The notes under the pieces were generated by a model. The model worked only from the letters and a program-made list of their open reading frames with translations. It was not told where the DNA came from and did no database searches. From Heterostelium multicystogenum (lineage: Eukaryota > Evosea > Eumycetozoa > Acytosteliales > Acytosteliaceae), in contig RCNN01000008.1 of NCBI GenBank assembly GCA_003667245.1, forward strand, positions 124,001 through 188,000: a stretch of DNA of 64,000 nt, written 5' to 3'. Below, piece after piece: positions 46,512-59,346 of the stretch. Within the stretch, counting starts at the first letter, position 1. Every line of letters begins with the position of its first letter. The position numbers and the translations under genes are program-made.

Positions 46512-49133
46512 CTAGATATTTATTGATATTAAACTAACAATAAATATTAATGTTGAGTACAAAATGTTGGTTGTACTGATGATATTGTAGTTGGCATTTG
46601 GCACATGGGCTGTTGAATCATGATCCATTACTTTGCAACTCCTATCTGCTAGACTACTTGAAATTATAAACCAAAGGAATCTAATTGTAAAAAGTATACC
46701 TAATTCCTTCTTTAATCTAAAGTAAAAATAGAGTTTAGTTAGTGTGCATTGGAAGTAAATAAATGGGTTTACATACTTTCTGGGTACAAGTAAAATAATC
46801 GAAGAGATGAGAAGAGTTGGATAGAGGAGTTGTTCTTTTGGGATTCCATTTGGCTGGCATTGATTAAAACAAATCCACACTTGAAATAGCAGAATCAGTA
46901 GATGTATAAAGTAATGGAGAGGTACTTTGTCAGATATTACTGATTTCCAAAAGGATGGTCGTTGGATATGGTGAGAAGGTGGTGAAGATGGCAGTTGGAG
47001 TTGTCTTGGTGAGTGGTTGGGGATTGTACTTGAAAGAGTTGCTTGTTGTGCAGTCTCATTAATCAATGAGGTATTCTTCTTTAACAAAATCAGTGAATTG
47101 TTAGAAGAATTGGATATAGATGAGGAGTGTGGTGTGGCGGAATTTGGTGCAGCTTTATGAGGAGCAGTAGGCGATATTGTGGGTGATGATATGTCTTCGA
47201 TTGTATTTGAGACGTGATGGAATGAAGGGATAGCAGTAGAAGTGGTGATGGAGGTTGTGGAGTTTAAAGTTTACAGTGGTATCGTCGGTATCATAGGAGT
47301 CTAGTTGCTCAATAAAAACCTCTTTTGATTTCTTTAGATTTCTTTTTCTAATTGTTGCTTTTCGAATAGATGGTGACTCTTTAATAATATTCTACAATGA
47401 AATAGGATTAATACACATTTGAAAGTTGGTAGTAATAAGATTATACCTACTATAGGATTAATTGACATGTTTTTTAGTTTTCATTTGTACAAAAGGAGTT
47501 AATAATATTTGATGTATAGATGGTCTATCGTGTGGATTTCTTCGAAGTAATGCTAAAATAGTTTCTCTAAGTTCTTTGGATCTCTGATGGATGTGTGTAA
47601 GTAATAGATTAAAAATGTCAATGAAGAGATGAAGTTACATACAGGTGGATTTGTAGGTATATGGAATTTAGAGTCAGAGAATGAACCAATTTCATTAATA
47701 AGTTGATCAACATTTCTATTTGGATCATCATCAATAAATGGATTTTCCACTATATTTGTAAGGGAGTTTACCATATGCCATTTCATATAACAATATACCA
47801 AGTGACCAAATATCACATTTATCAGTGCCAGAAGACAAGTATTCACCAACTGAGTTCTTTTCAAATAACTCAGGTGCTACATACTCAACAGTTCCAGTGT
47901 TACCAGTTTCTCTTAAGTCTCTCCTTGAATCCTGTTACTGTATCGCAAGTTCCAAAATCACTGATCATCAAATGTGTTCTATATAAATAGCAAAGGATTA
48001 GATCAACAGTCATGTAAAAGTACTTGTTATACATACACTTGACTATCGCAAACAGGGTCATAATACTGATGTAATAGAATATTTTGGGGTTTAAGGTCCC
48101 GATGTATAATCTCTGAATGATGTAGATATCCAATACCATGACAAAGATCAATAAAGACTGTTTCAATAATTAAAAGTGGTTAATAGTCAGATAATAGATT
48201 CAAGTTTGAATTTATAACTACATACAGCTCCAAATTTCGTTTTCAGGTAGAATCTGTTTATCGGCCATATAGTCCTGGAGATTGCCACTGTTGGCATATT
48301 CCATGAGAATAAAGAGACACGGAACTTTCGGTCCAAAATTGGCTGGTTGATCATATTCCAACCAAGAGTGTTTATAGTTGATAATGTTTTTATGTTTCTG
48401 TAAAGTTTCTAATGCTTTCACTTCTTGTAATACTCGATAAAGCCAGGGAAGATTCTCTCCAACTGGTACTTTTTTCACCGCAAACTCACCTAGATCTACT
48501 GAATTAATGAGATGTCTACAGTGATAGACTGCACCAAATCCTCCAGATCCTATCTTTTTCGTTTCTTTAAAGAATTTTCTATAGTATCCAGAGTTGAGAA
48601 ATTCTGCTGAAAAGGGATCGTTGCTTTTTGATGGTATAGATGAAGGAATATCAGAAGAGGATGATTCTAGCAATAGGAAATAATCTCTCGACATGAAGTT
48701 ATCACCCGCTGATTGGTAGACTCCATCTCTACTGTCATTATCTCCGCCGTTTATTCCAGGAGGAAGAGGAGAACCATTGACACAGTCATAGGTTCTATGG
48801 CAGAATGGACATAACCCAGTATGTTTTTGGCTGATATTTGGGGTAAAAGTAGAGGTAGTGCTTGTTAATGACAGTTGTTTGTGGTTTTGATTCAGGATAG
48901 GACTATCGATATCATTTTGAAAAGCAACTGGTGCTGGTTTCGGTTCTAAATCTCTCACCACTATACTTCTATTGCTTGAGTCCCACAAAACAATTTTATT
49001 TAAGTCTTCATCGTGTCTACAGAGCAAGGATCCATTAATAAAGGTGAATGAACATCATCTGGTCTCATTGATCGTATACTTACAATATAACTTGTAGATT
49101 GTCATGATAAATAGTTAATTGTTGATTACTCAT
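46512..49133 (-). CDS. IKS1-type protein kinase with C-terminal membrane segments, four frame breaks
   Basis: Ser/Thr kinase related to yeast Iks1. Seven exons: 49084-49133, 48226-49016, 48037-48157, 47643-47978, 47451-47583, 46777-47391 and 46512-46716. N-terminal IKS region (IVLWDSSNRSIVVRD, then zinc-like CPFCHRTYDC). Kinase motifs: IGSGGFGAVYHCRH, FAVKKV (Lys), HRDLKPQNILL, ISDFGTCD, GTVEYVAPELF, DKCDIWSLGILLYEMAYGKLP. A Ser/Pro-rich linker is followed by two or more hydrophobic spans (YFIHLLILLFQVWICF; YPTLLISSIILLV). Extra bases at about 47263-47268, 47470-47475, 47760-47761 and 47914-47915. Removing them gives 748 residues. The activation segment starts DFG, so it is probably active. 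DFGTCD and the C-terminal spans match the IKS family layout. Confidence 0.85.
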
Positions 49134-50639
49134 TATGATAGTGTTTATTCAATGACCACCATGGTTGAACATACATATGATAAATAATAATAAAAACAAA
49201 TCATTCTAATTTTATTGTTTTTGTTTGTTTTTTTTTTTTTTTTTTTAATATATAAATTCAAATAATTTTTTGTAAATTAAATTTAATTTCCTTATTTGTG
49301 AGCCATGATTGACATTAGAGATGTATGAGTGCAAGAGTCATTAAGGGTCTTTCTTGCAGAAAAGTAAACCCAGAGTGAGGCTCCACGTCAATAGCTCTAA
49401 CAATAGTGCCATATTTGACTAACTGATGGCTCATGATTTTTAAACTTTTACGTGCATTTCTTCTCTCCAATTCAATCACTCTTCAAATTTATATTATTTT
49501 ATTTTTGAATCACCAAAAATACGGGTTATCTATTTCTTATAATAAAGAAATTACAAAATAATTAGACAATAAACATTTATAGTTCACAGGATTACATGTA
49601 GTGAAATAATATATTTAGCATTTCAAATAATGATAATTATTCTATTTTGATGACTTTCATTGTATTTAGGATATGCATACAATCAAATTAAATATCTATT
49701 GATTTAATTATGCTACTACTACTAATAATAATAAAACATTAATATCTAAAAATATTTATAATTGTTTTAAAAATAAAAACCAAAACAAAAAAAAAACAAA
49801 AATCAAATAAACAACACAATCGATGTGAATAGTAGGATAAACCACTAGCTCCCACCCTTTTTGTTTTTTGTTACTATAGTATAAAATAACACCAACAAAA
49901 CAATAATAAAAAACAAACACTACTACATTACTACCTAGCAGAGATATTTAATATTTATTTTATTATAACTACAACTCGTGTCATTTACTGACAATAAAGG
50001 GTATTCTGCTACATTATAAGCATAACCAATAGTAATAGTATTTATAATAATAATAAATAATAATAATAGTTGTAGTAATTTAGGAGGGTAATCTCAATTA
50101 TTTAATTTTAATATCAACATTTATCTTTTATATGTGATTATTAATTGGAACAGACAAAATCAATTGTAATAATAGTGTATTATTTTTAACCATTGAAAGT
50201 TATATATCTTGTTTTGTTGATCTAAAATACAAATATATTATTTTTATATTGTGTAAGCAACAATAACAACAATCTCTTATCAATTTATCATCATCATCAT
50301 CACCACCACCATTATCATCATCTTATAATATTTTTAAATCATCGTCATCAAATATATATAGTAATAGTAGTTATTTCCCCGAAGTATATTGATTAATAAC
50401 TACAAATCAGATCAACAGATAGATTGATTTTGATATAAATTATCTATTTATTTTTTTTCTCACCTATTCTATTTATATATTTATATTTGTAATTACTATC
50501 ACTATTATTCATATTTATTTAAATTGTAATTTAGTTCAACAAGTCGACTTTAGATAATAGTATTCAAATATATTTTATTATCTTATTATATATTGTATTT
50601 TTTATTTGTTTTTTCAAATAGTTGTTAAAGAAGAATAGT
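49134..50639. other. 1.5-kb divergent intergenic region with one compact island
   Basis: Promoters of the IKS kinase (minus) and MIT-domain gene (plus). T run of about 22 at 49225-49247; CAT/CAC trinucleotide run at 50288-50325. The stretch 49295-49440 is GC-richer and holds both a 39-codon minus-strand ORF (49315-49434) and paired repeats (next entry). Elsewhere nothing is seen. Confidence 0.5.
49299..49433. other. compact island: terminal inverted repeat around a short ORF
   Basis: TGAGCCAT (49299-49306) pairs with ATGGCTCA (49426-49433). Inside, TGCAAGA (49330-49336) pairs with TCTTGCA (49352-49358). On the plus strand a C-box-like TGATTGA follows the left arm and a CTGA D-box precedes the right arm, a layout like C/D snoRNA. 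On the minus strand the same DNA reads a 39-codon ORF, MSHQLVKYGTIVRAIDVEP... Either could be real. As a leader ORF it would lie about 180 bases upstream of the kinase start. Confidence 0.35.
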
Positions 50640-51817
50640 ATGTCAGATCAAGCCATCCTAAATTCTGTTCGTCAAGCATTAGCATTGGCGCGTATTGGAG
50701 TCAATGCTGATAATCGTGGTGACTACACTGTTGCCATAAGCAACTACAGAGAAGCTTCGAATCTATTGAATTCACCTGACGATCTTACAACACTAAATGA
50801 TGAACACTACCAAGCAATGTTGGAAAAGTCGAAGCAATATCAAGCTCGTGCTGATGTTTTAGAATCTTTATTGTAAGTCATTCTTTTAAACAAACCTATG
50901 TCGAAATAATTAATGATTGTGGATTATTCCTGTAGAAATCAACAAAATGGTGCAGCAGTAAGCTCGCCAACCAAAGAGAATATAGTTTTTGTTGAAGAAA
51001 CATTGTCTGGAGTTCCGGCTGATCCAGTACCAGCATTTGCATCATACAAGCCCTTCTGGTTAATGAGAGTACTTTCGAAAACAATTACAACTGGTGCTTA
51101 TTTATCACCAAAACTATATATCCCTAAATCAGTTTGGTATTTATCAAATTTAGTTTGAGGAAATAATAACAAGATTCTTACCATATTTGTATCCATCAGG
51201 CAACAAACAGGATGCAAAATGTTGGCAATTACAATTAAAATTCAAAGTTTAATGGAATTACAGGAGTCACTATCAAAGTTGAAGGTATATGCAAGAGACG
51301 ACAGTGCATTGCCATTTGATAGAAAAAATATCGATGCCATCTCAAAAGAGATGGATATATTTTGCGCACAATTAGATATACTTCAGAATGGACTACATTT
51401 CCACCTCTCGTTTATCCCCGAAATTAAAATTGAAAAGAAAGAAGAGAAAGGATGGGCTGGAAAAGTAAAGAAGCTTGGTACTTCTCTTGCAAAAGGAGCT
51501 GTCAGGTTAGCACCATCATCAAAATTGTATGTTATTAAACCAGCTTAGTGACCCTATCATTTGTTAACCATTTTTTAAACAGGGAAGGAATAGATTATGT
51601 TGGATTATTAAACACAGTTTTTGAAGAAAGTCAGTTCTTAGAATCATGGATGAATTGTTGTGAAAGTTTAGGAAACAATAATCTTTCGAGCAGACTACGT
51701 AGAGTTGGAGATTTCTTCTCTGTTGTAATATGTGCATTTGTTATGAAAGATTTTAGTATAATGCTAGAGAGATACATGCGAAAGAGTCTTCAAAGTTTTA
51801 TTAAACTTAAAAACTGA
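50640..51817 (+). CDS. MIT-domain protein
   Basis: N-terminal MIT (microtubule interacting and trafficking) three-helix domain, about residues 5-78: ALALARIGVNADNRGDYTVAISNYREASNLL. MIT domains bind ESCRT-III tails, so a role in endosomal sorting or membrane scission is expected. Exons are 50640-50872, 50936-51136, 51200-51526 and 51583-51817, giving 331 residues with no frame break. The start at MSDQAIL is preferred over MLKKNSM 18 bases upstream. The 250-residue remainder is helical with SPKLYIPKSVWQQTGCKM, a basic EKKEEKGWAGKVKKLG stretch and EGIDYVGLLNTVFEESQFL. I do not recognise it, though it is not low-complexity and should be a real domain. Confidence 0.75.
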
Positions 51818-51905
51818 CAGGATTATCGAAAACCTAATACAACAAATAAAATATTACAAATAATTCATAGCTATTTTTTATATGTTGGTAACGAGAATTA
51901 ATTAG

Positions 51906-54900
51906 CTACACTATCTTTTCATTTAACTCTTTGGGTTTCCATTTGTCAGATTCTTCTTTGAAGGGAGATGCTATATCGTTATTGACATCATTTTGGTTTG
52001 CCTTACTTTGAACTTCAGTTAAATTTGTATTGGCTAGTTTTCTCTTCATTCTTCTTCTGATAAGGACCACAGTAAGCAAGATTATGCTTACTACACCAGC
52101 GAAAACAATAAAAGAAATACCAATAATTAGACCATAGTTGGGGCTTTCCTTCTTTCCACTGTCATTGTTGTATGATAAATCGATTCTGTAGAGGGAGAAA
52201 TCATATGGATATTTAAGCTCATCTCTGTCGATGCCTATTCTAGGACCACGGAGATTTCCAATTACAATGTATGGGAAGGGTACACTCAAGTCCTGAAGTA
52301 GCTGGTCTTCTTGACTTTCACTAATTGGCAATATCATCTTTTCATCTGAATTATTGGTATCATTCTCATTGCTACTTTTAACCAAAGACGTTACATTTCC
52401 ATCAACCATCTTTGTCAAGCCAGCTGAGTTTTTCACAAATGATAAAATCATTCCATATGATTTAATTTCGAGGGGAGATAAACTGTTATCGTCATCTGGG
52501 ACATTGGATTTTACCAAAGGTGTATGCTCACTAGCACCCTGTTCACAGAAATACATTGTACCAGTTTTCATTTTAAATGTTTTCTTTGTAGTCTCAAACT
52601 CCAAAGCATATGGACCTATTGATGAAAATTGTTAATAACATTATGAATGTATATCAATGAACAATATCTTACTTTTATGGGGCAAAAGATTTAAACCTAA
52701 TTGATTCAATTTCGAAATTGATAATTCTTTGTTGAAAAGTGCGTCGAAATTAAATGGTTGTGGGGTTGTATTTGGTCTTGCTTGTATATCACCAACTCTC
52801 ATATTGACTATTGGTGAGCCATTTGAATCGAATTGATTATAGAATTTCAATGAATATAAATGTAAATTATATGGCAAAGAATTATTTAAGAATGATAAGG
52901 TCGGTTTATATTTTGCTACATATTGATCAGTATGCACGAATCTTTGATATAGTTGACTAAATAGAGTATTAGCATAGAATTCTAAATATTCAATGAAAGA
53001 AACTAACTTACATTGGAGGTTGAGAAATTTGAAGAGATATCTGCTTTGAATTTTGTTGTGAAATCTCAACTGTATCCAGGTTTATATAGAATTTTCCATC
53101 TACTCTTGCATAATCTTTGTTTGCAAAAGATAGTCCTTTCCAATCATCTTGTAGCAATGTGCGATGTATCATAATTTCCAAAACCACCTTCTTTTGGAGA
53201 AGTAACTCCATGACTTCTCTCTGTGAAAATCTATAAAGAGTATAATATGTAAGTAAATTCTTCGAATTTAAATGAAGAGGCTTCACTTACTGTTAATTGT
53301 AAAGAATCGTCTTTAATATGTGCAGAGTTTAAAACTGGGAAGTATTGGAAGTTTATATAGTCGTCATTAAAGTGTGAACGTGTACGTGATTCCAAACCAT
53401 TGTCAGTATAGAACTTTTTCCACTCTTAATACTTGTTTGATAGTTGAAAACAGTTTCTCGATTACCTTCACCGGGGATAGAGTATCCTACCTCAACCATC
53501 TTCTCTAAATTGTATGGTTTAGTGCTATCTGAAGAGTAAACTCGATGTAAAACGATTGCTCTTGGACTACATGCGTCTTTTTTATAAGAATACATAAGAA
53601 CTTGACTCAACAATGGTCCACTGATAAAAAAGAACATCTTTGAGTCATCTTCTGCAAAAGAATTGGATTTTGCATCAGGAATAAAGAGATAAGCACCACT
53701 CTTGGCTGTTGAATATTGCTGAACAGTTTCATTCAATTGAATAACAGTGGCAGGTGCAGACCCGGAAGGATCGAGTTGTCTGGTAATTGTTGTCATGAAT
53801 CCTTCTCTATTAAACTCAACAGTTAAATACTGATTCACTAGCTTGTAGTTGGTATCAAAGTAATAGTTTTCTGAAATAGTTGACCAAGTGTCTTTGTTTT
53901 CCGTAGAGTCCAAAATCATATAATAAGTAGAAGATCCAACAGGTGGAATAGAAGAGATGAAATACACATTGTATTCGTCTTGATTTGATTTGCATTCCAT
54001 TTGCAAATTGACTGGAACTGTCTGAGTTGGTTTTTCATTTAATGTTGCTGCTTCTATAATCCTAATTCGACCAATCTTTTCTCGACTACCTTTGACTCGA
54101 ATCGATGTATGTCCACTTCTGGTCCAAGCAAGAGTATTTGTCAAAATAATTGCATAGCTACCGCCTTTTTTAGTATCACTGCTCATCCAATTAATATCGA
54201 GAACATTCTTAATCTCCATCATTCCTAAGTTGGGATCGTTACCAACAGAGGAGTTCACTACTCTCAGATATTCAAGGGAGCTAATTAGAATGGACGCTAC
54301 TGAATCTCGAGCACTTTGCAGTTTTTGATAATAATCATTCATCACATAACTACGAGCAGTACCAGTGACTGAGTCATGATGTTGAGTTATAGCGAGATTT
54401 CTACGAGCTTCCTCTAAGCTAGGTGACAAAAGATTCAGTTTCTTTAGATGTGTAGTCTTGGCAGAGGACTTTGCAATTGCCAAACTGTAAAATAAATCTG
54501 CAGTTCTGATGATTGTAGATGTTTCTCTGATCTCTTTTTTCAAGAGAGTATGACTTGAATAGAAGCCAGTCCATGGTTCTTCGTTCTTGGTCACATAAGG
54601 AAAGAAGTCATTCTTATAGAGTGGTAATGGTAGTGAACGCTCCTTTATATCTTTGAAAAGCAACTCAAAATACTCTGACAATGTAGCATATCTGATTTCC
54701 TTGATATTGTGCTTTTCTTTGTCTTCATTCAAATAATTCAACAGAATATCGGCACGCTTAAATTCTTCAGAAGCATCTGCATAGGTAAAATCATCTCCCC
54801 AAGGGATCATAATAATATTGGATAGTGTTGCTGATCTATAGTCGTTGATCAGGTTATGCATTGATTTGGCATAGGATTCTACATTATTCAAGAAGGCTGA

Positions 54901-55823
54901 GAAAGAGTTATTATGGGTTATATGTCGACTCTGATGGATAACCATAGTGATAGTTTAGTAAATGGACAAACATCCGACTTTTTTCAGCTAAAAGTGCCGA
55001 GCCTTCCCAAATGAAGTCCAACTGCTTATAGTCACGCAATACCTCTTTAGATCTATCTGTAATTCTGTTTCCAATCATCGCTTTAAAACCCAGTTGAGCA
55101 AAAAGTGTAGGAGTCAATGATGAGTGTCCAAATGGATCGATTTGCCAGCCATAGTCAACTGTCTTATTAAAATGATTGTAAATCCAGATATGTCCCTCGG
55201 TAATCTGGTCTATCACATCATCGATGTTTGATACTGCTTCGTCGTTCTGTACCCAACCACCGCCTATAAATTCGAAACGACCTGAAGCCACCAAAAGCTT
55301 TCACTTTATCCTTTGTTTTGATCCGATTGTAGATCCCACCACTTTCTAAAAAAAGATCTGTATTCATCAAAATAAACAATTAGCAAAAACGATCTAGATC
55401 ATAAAAAATATTGAAAAATACATTTCAGACCAAATAAATTTCTTGGTATCATCTCTATTCAATTCATAAATTACAGAATCCAATATATTAATTACTTTAT
55501 GATCAAAATATTCCTAAAAATAGCACATTGATTAATATCAGAATAATGTTGGACAGGTTCATTGTACTCACTTCGAATGTTTCTAGCCAGCCAGCATCGC
55601 AATGAGAATGTGGCACCAATAAAACGGTTGCTGGTGAAATTTCAGAATACATTAATTTACTAACTCCATTACTAATCGGACCATCGTTTGTCAATTGATT
55701 GTAATTATTCGCTGAGCTACTACTATTATTATTATTTAAATAAAATGTAAAAATTAACACTCCTAATAAGGAAAGTGCCAATATTCGTGTTATAACACTT
55801 TTATAGGTTTCGATCAATATCAT
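51906..55823 (-). CDS. GH38 alpha-mannosidase with C-terminal membrane anchor, five frame breaks
   Basis: Class II alpha-mannosidase. Exons are 55572-55823, 55422-55513, 53291-55357, 53012-53230, 52673-52956 and 51906-52615. N-terminal hydrophobic segment (ILALSLLGVLIFTFYL), then the GH38 zinc/catalytic motifs HSHCDAGWLETFE (His, Asp ligands), WQIDPFGHS (nucleophile Asp) and HHDSVTGT. The C-terminal beta domain ends before a second membrane helix (YGLIIGISFIVFAGVVSIILLTVVLI) and an acidic tail. Breaks: extra G pairs near 53178, 55291 and 55310, an extra base near 54915, and one missing A near 53415. Restored length is 1206. The membrane anchor at the C-terminus is unusual for lysosomal-type GH38 and suggests a type-I membrane form. 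Confidence 0.87.
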
Positions 55824-56921
55824 ATTTCGTTAAAATGCATATGAGTATATAAATATTTTAGCTTATTATAGTACTATATAATAATAAATAAATTTGTAAG
55901 TAAGAATTGAATTTTATATTGAAAAGAAAAAAAAGCTTAAAATATATTTTCCGGACTTGTATTCTTTGGTTTTAAATAATTTAAAAGAATATACATATAA
56001 TATTATAATTGAAAACATAATCACATTCGTTCACACGACTTTAGAAATACAAATTAATAAAATTTATTGAATCTGATTGTTTTACATATCAGCTTGCTAT
56101 TCTACAAAAATCTGTTGTGATGTTTATGACCGGATTTGGACGGTTTGTTTGGTGTTGTATTATCTTTTTAATGTGTGTCAATAAAAATAAATATATTCAT
56201 AAATAATCTATCTTTTAAAAAATGTGTTTTCAATTTCAAGTGTGTATTATATAATAATTAAATAATTTAAAAACAATACAGATTATTTACTCACTTTTCT
56301 TTAATATGGTTATGTACATCTACTTGGCTTCTATAATATTATCTCTGTATTTATATAGTAGATGGATAGATAAAAAGTATTAACATTATCACAAATTAAA
56401 ATCTTCTTAACAATAACTTTTTTCTTCTTATTCTGTCTTTATAGATTATATATATTATTTCTATGTATAAATACGTAAAGGTTATCAATTATGAAATATT
56501 AAGTGACTAATGATGAATACCATTGTGTTATAACCCCAATGTTGGATTAAACTTGAGGGACTCTTTACCTCGGATTTCTTTTTTAATTGCGAATTTCAAA
56601 CATTTATGATGATATCATGAAACATGATAGCTGAAGGATATAAATCAACATCATCAGTCCAAATTTTTGATCCAATAACAATGAAAGTAAATTAGATAGA
56701 AGGTGGTGTGTTTTTTTTGAAAAAAGAGGTGTAAAACCACCAGCCAATCCATTTTTAACCAAAACCTAGCAATTGAAGGAGATGTTTTAAAATTTCGTCA
56801 CAAGAATTTGAGACCACAAAACTTCGATCTGCGAATTATCAATTGTGTTCTGGGTCTTAGCCCAACAACAAAAAAAAAAAAAAAACAAACAGAAGTGGTT
56901 ACAATCATCGTTTAGGTTTAA
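55824..56921. other. 1.1-kb intergenic region
   Basis: Upstream of the alpha-mannosidase and downstream of ELOF1 (both minus). Mostly simple AT sequence with an A run near 56868-56884. No gene seen. Confidence 0.55.
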
Positions 56922-57294
56922 TTATTTATTTGCCATTTCACAAGCGTCTATCCAATCAGTATAAATATCAATTGGGTCACTAAGTTCTATTGGTAGTTTT
57001 ATATTGGTCCAGTATTCAATATAAATAAACATTTAAAACAAATTATGCATACCATTTATCTTTGTTGCATAGGTAGCTTGACAAGATCTACATTTTGCAG
57101 TTCCAATTTGTGTTTCTCTTTTTCTGTAATGAAAATAATTAGTGAAAGGTCATTGGTATACTACTGATCAATTTAACTTACAAAGTACATTCAACGCTTT
57201 GAGTATGATCACAAAATGGACAATCAAAATACTTGGGCAGCTTGGTCATGATCTTCTTTTTGGGGGGTGGTTTAGCCGATTTTCTCTTTCCCAT
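56922..57294 (-). CDS. elof1: transcription elongation factor ELOF1 (Elf1)
   Basis: Zinc-ribbon factor that binds RNA polymerase II during elongation and transcription-coupled repair. It is easy to miss because it is split into three small exons: 57182-57294, 57053-57123 and 56987-side to 56922 (56922-56986). These sum to 249 bases and 82 residues, the family size. Start [19 protein letters not shown] (basic tail), CPFCDH and CRSCQ (the four zinc cysteines), then [21 protein letters not shown], the conserved C-terminus. Both introns are spliceosomal (GTAAGT..CAG and GTATGC..TAG). No frame break. The match is end to end, so the call is firm. Confidence 0.95.
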
Positions 57295-57817
57295 TTTTTA
57301 TATATGCTGTTTTATAATTCGGAGTCAAATAAATGCTGTATTGAAAATCGATGTAAAACGAGTAACTTTAACTACTAAGATGGTAACAAATAACCGTAAA
57401 GATAAAGATCTGTTTGATTTATTGACGAATGTATTTCTACTCGTTATAATGAAGCAACTTTATTGAAAACAGAACGACGTTTTACTTGATATTAGGAATT
57501 ATATAGAAAATCTATTATATTTATTCTATAGCGCAATAACATTAATAGTAATATGTATTGCTTTTTGATATGATTGAAAAATATATATATATATAAATAT
57601 ATTATTAACAAGGCAATGACAACAACATAAATATAGAGATAGATAGATATAAGAATAGAGATAAATAGGTAAATGAGTGACAAAATACAACTAATAATAA
57701 CAACTGTTATTATCGATTAAATAATTCAAAAAATTTCAAATTTCAATTTACTGATTATTTTTTATTTTTAATTAATTTAAATTTTTAATTTTCTAGCCCT
57801 AAGTTTTGACAACAGAA
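57295..57817. other. divergent promoter region
   Basis: Between the ELOF1 start (minus) and the hydrolase start (plus). TATA-rich tracts near 57580-57605. No gene seen. Confidence 0.55.
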
Positions 57818-58889
57818 ATGAAGATACATCCACACAATGTGAAACAATTCACCTTGCTATGGATATCTTTGATCATATTTGCATCTCTCGAAAGAGGTAT
57901 GATACTATTTATTTTGCATAGTAATAATAGTATAATTGGAGTTGCTTACTTTTGTTCTTAGTATAATTGCAAGTACTCCTTATCAGCATAAAATCTGCTA
58001 TACAGAGGTAGTCAATAAACTATTGTCAAATGACCAACCAATAAGAACGATCTATTGCTTCCATAGATTAATGGGTACAGGTCATGACTTTGATGATTTG
58101 GTTGCTAGGCTGGCATTTGAAATTCCACAAGCTTTTATTATATGTCCAGATGTTGCAGGAAGGGGTGAGTCTGACCGTCTGGCCAGCTCTGAAGACTACA
58201 ACTACAGTACTTATGTTAAAGATGCAATCGAATTGATAAAGTCGACTAGAAGATCCCCTGAGCATGTAGACTTTGTAGGAACTTCGATGGGTGGACTCAT
58301 TGGCATGTTTTGCACTTGCTGAGAAATCTGGTCTGATTGTTGATCGCCTGGTACTAAATGATGTCGGACCATTTATTCCTGTAGATTCGATTAAAAGAAT
58401 CAACCGCAGTATTGTCGCTAATCAAGGAAAGAGGTTTAAAACACTGAGCGAGGCAGTTGACTACTTCCAAGAGATCTATAAATCTTTTGGAAATCTAACA
58501 AGATATCAATGGGAGCGTTTTTCAAAAACATATCTTTGTTGAAGATCAAGCATATGGTGGATTTCAGTTCCACTATGACCCAGCAATAGTAAAAAACTTT
58601 GAAAAAATGACATCCAGTGATTTTTGATATTTGGTCAGTATGGGAGACTGCCATTGTCAATGTAAAAAAATCAATTCTTGTAATAAGAGGTAATATACTT
58701 TGTTTAAATGTTTGAATATATATATATTAATATTTAATCATAGGTAAATACTCTGATTTGTTGACAAAAGAAACATTTGATAAAATGCTTCAATCAGAAA
58801 AAGCTGAGGGAGTAGAGTTTGAGTCAGGGCATGCTCCTACGCTTATGCTCGACAATGAAATTAAAGTTGTTACATTATTTTTGAAATAA
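57818..58889 (+). CDS. alpha/beta hydrolase, three or more frame breaks
   Basis: Alpha/beta-hydrolase of the epoxide-hydrolase/RsbQ-like type. Likely exons are 57818-57896, 57962-58689 and 58744-58889. The first exon MKIHPHNVKQFTLLWISLII is hydrophobic, like a signal or anchor. Core motifs: FHRLMGTGHDFDDL, CPDVAGRGESD, nucleophile elbow GTSMGG, LVLNDVGPFIP, and a late His in ESGHAP. Extra T near 58305-58308, extra A near 58527 and extra T near 58623-58627 break the frame. The first exon junction also needs one more base, so the N-terminus is uncertain. The restored length is about 316. Substrate unknown. Confidence 0.75.
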
Positions 58890-59346
58890 ATTGTGATGGA
58901 CTACCAAAAAAGTCAACAGGAAATTTCAATCACAAAAACCCCGGATTCACAACCAAATACCTATGTGTAATGGGCTTGGGGCAGTGTAATTTGAAAAAAC
59001 CTAACTAAAAATTTTACAAAAATGAATACTATAATAAGGAATGCATAGCAATATAATGAAGGTTTTTATGTTTTCTGGAATGATCATCACACAATGCAAA
59101 TACAATTAAGTTTAATTTGAACAAAAAAAAAAAAAACAACAAAAAATTAATTAAAATCATAAAGAATATCTGTGTGTTAAAAATAATAATAATAATATTG
59201 ATAATAAATTATATCATATTTTTGATTCAAATCCCTATTGGTGACTAATCAGTCAAATAATAATAATAATAATCATCATCATTATCATAGTTGTTTATAT
59301 TTTAGTTTGTACATTTATTTATCTTAGTATTCACACATTCAAGACA
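58890..59346. other. intergenic, no gene seen
   Basis: AT-rich spacer between the hydrolase stop and the aconitase start, with A runs near 59125 and AAT/ATC trinucleotide runs at 59185-59290. Probable aconitase promoter. Confidence 0.55.
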
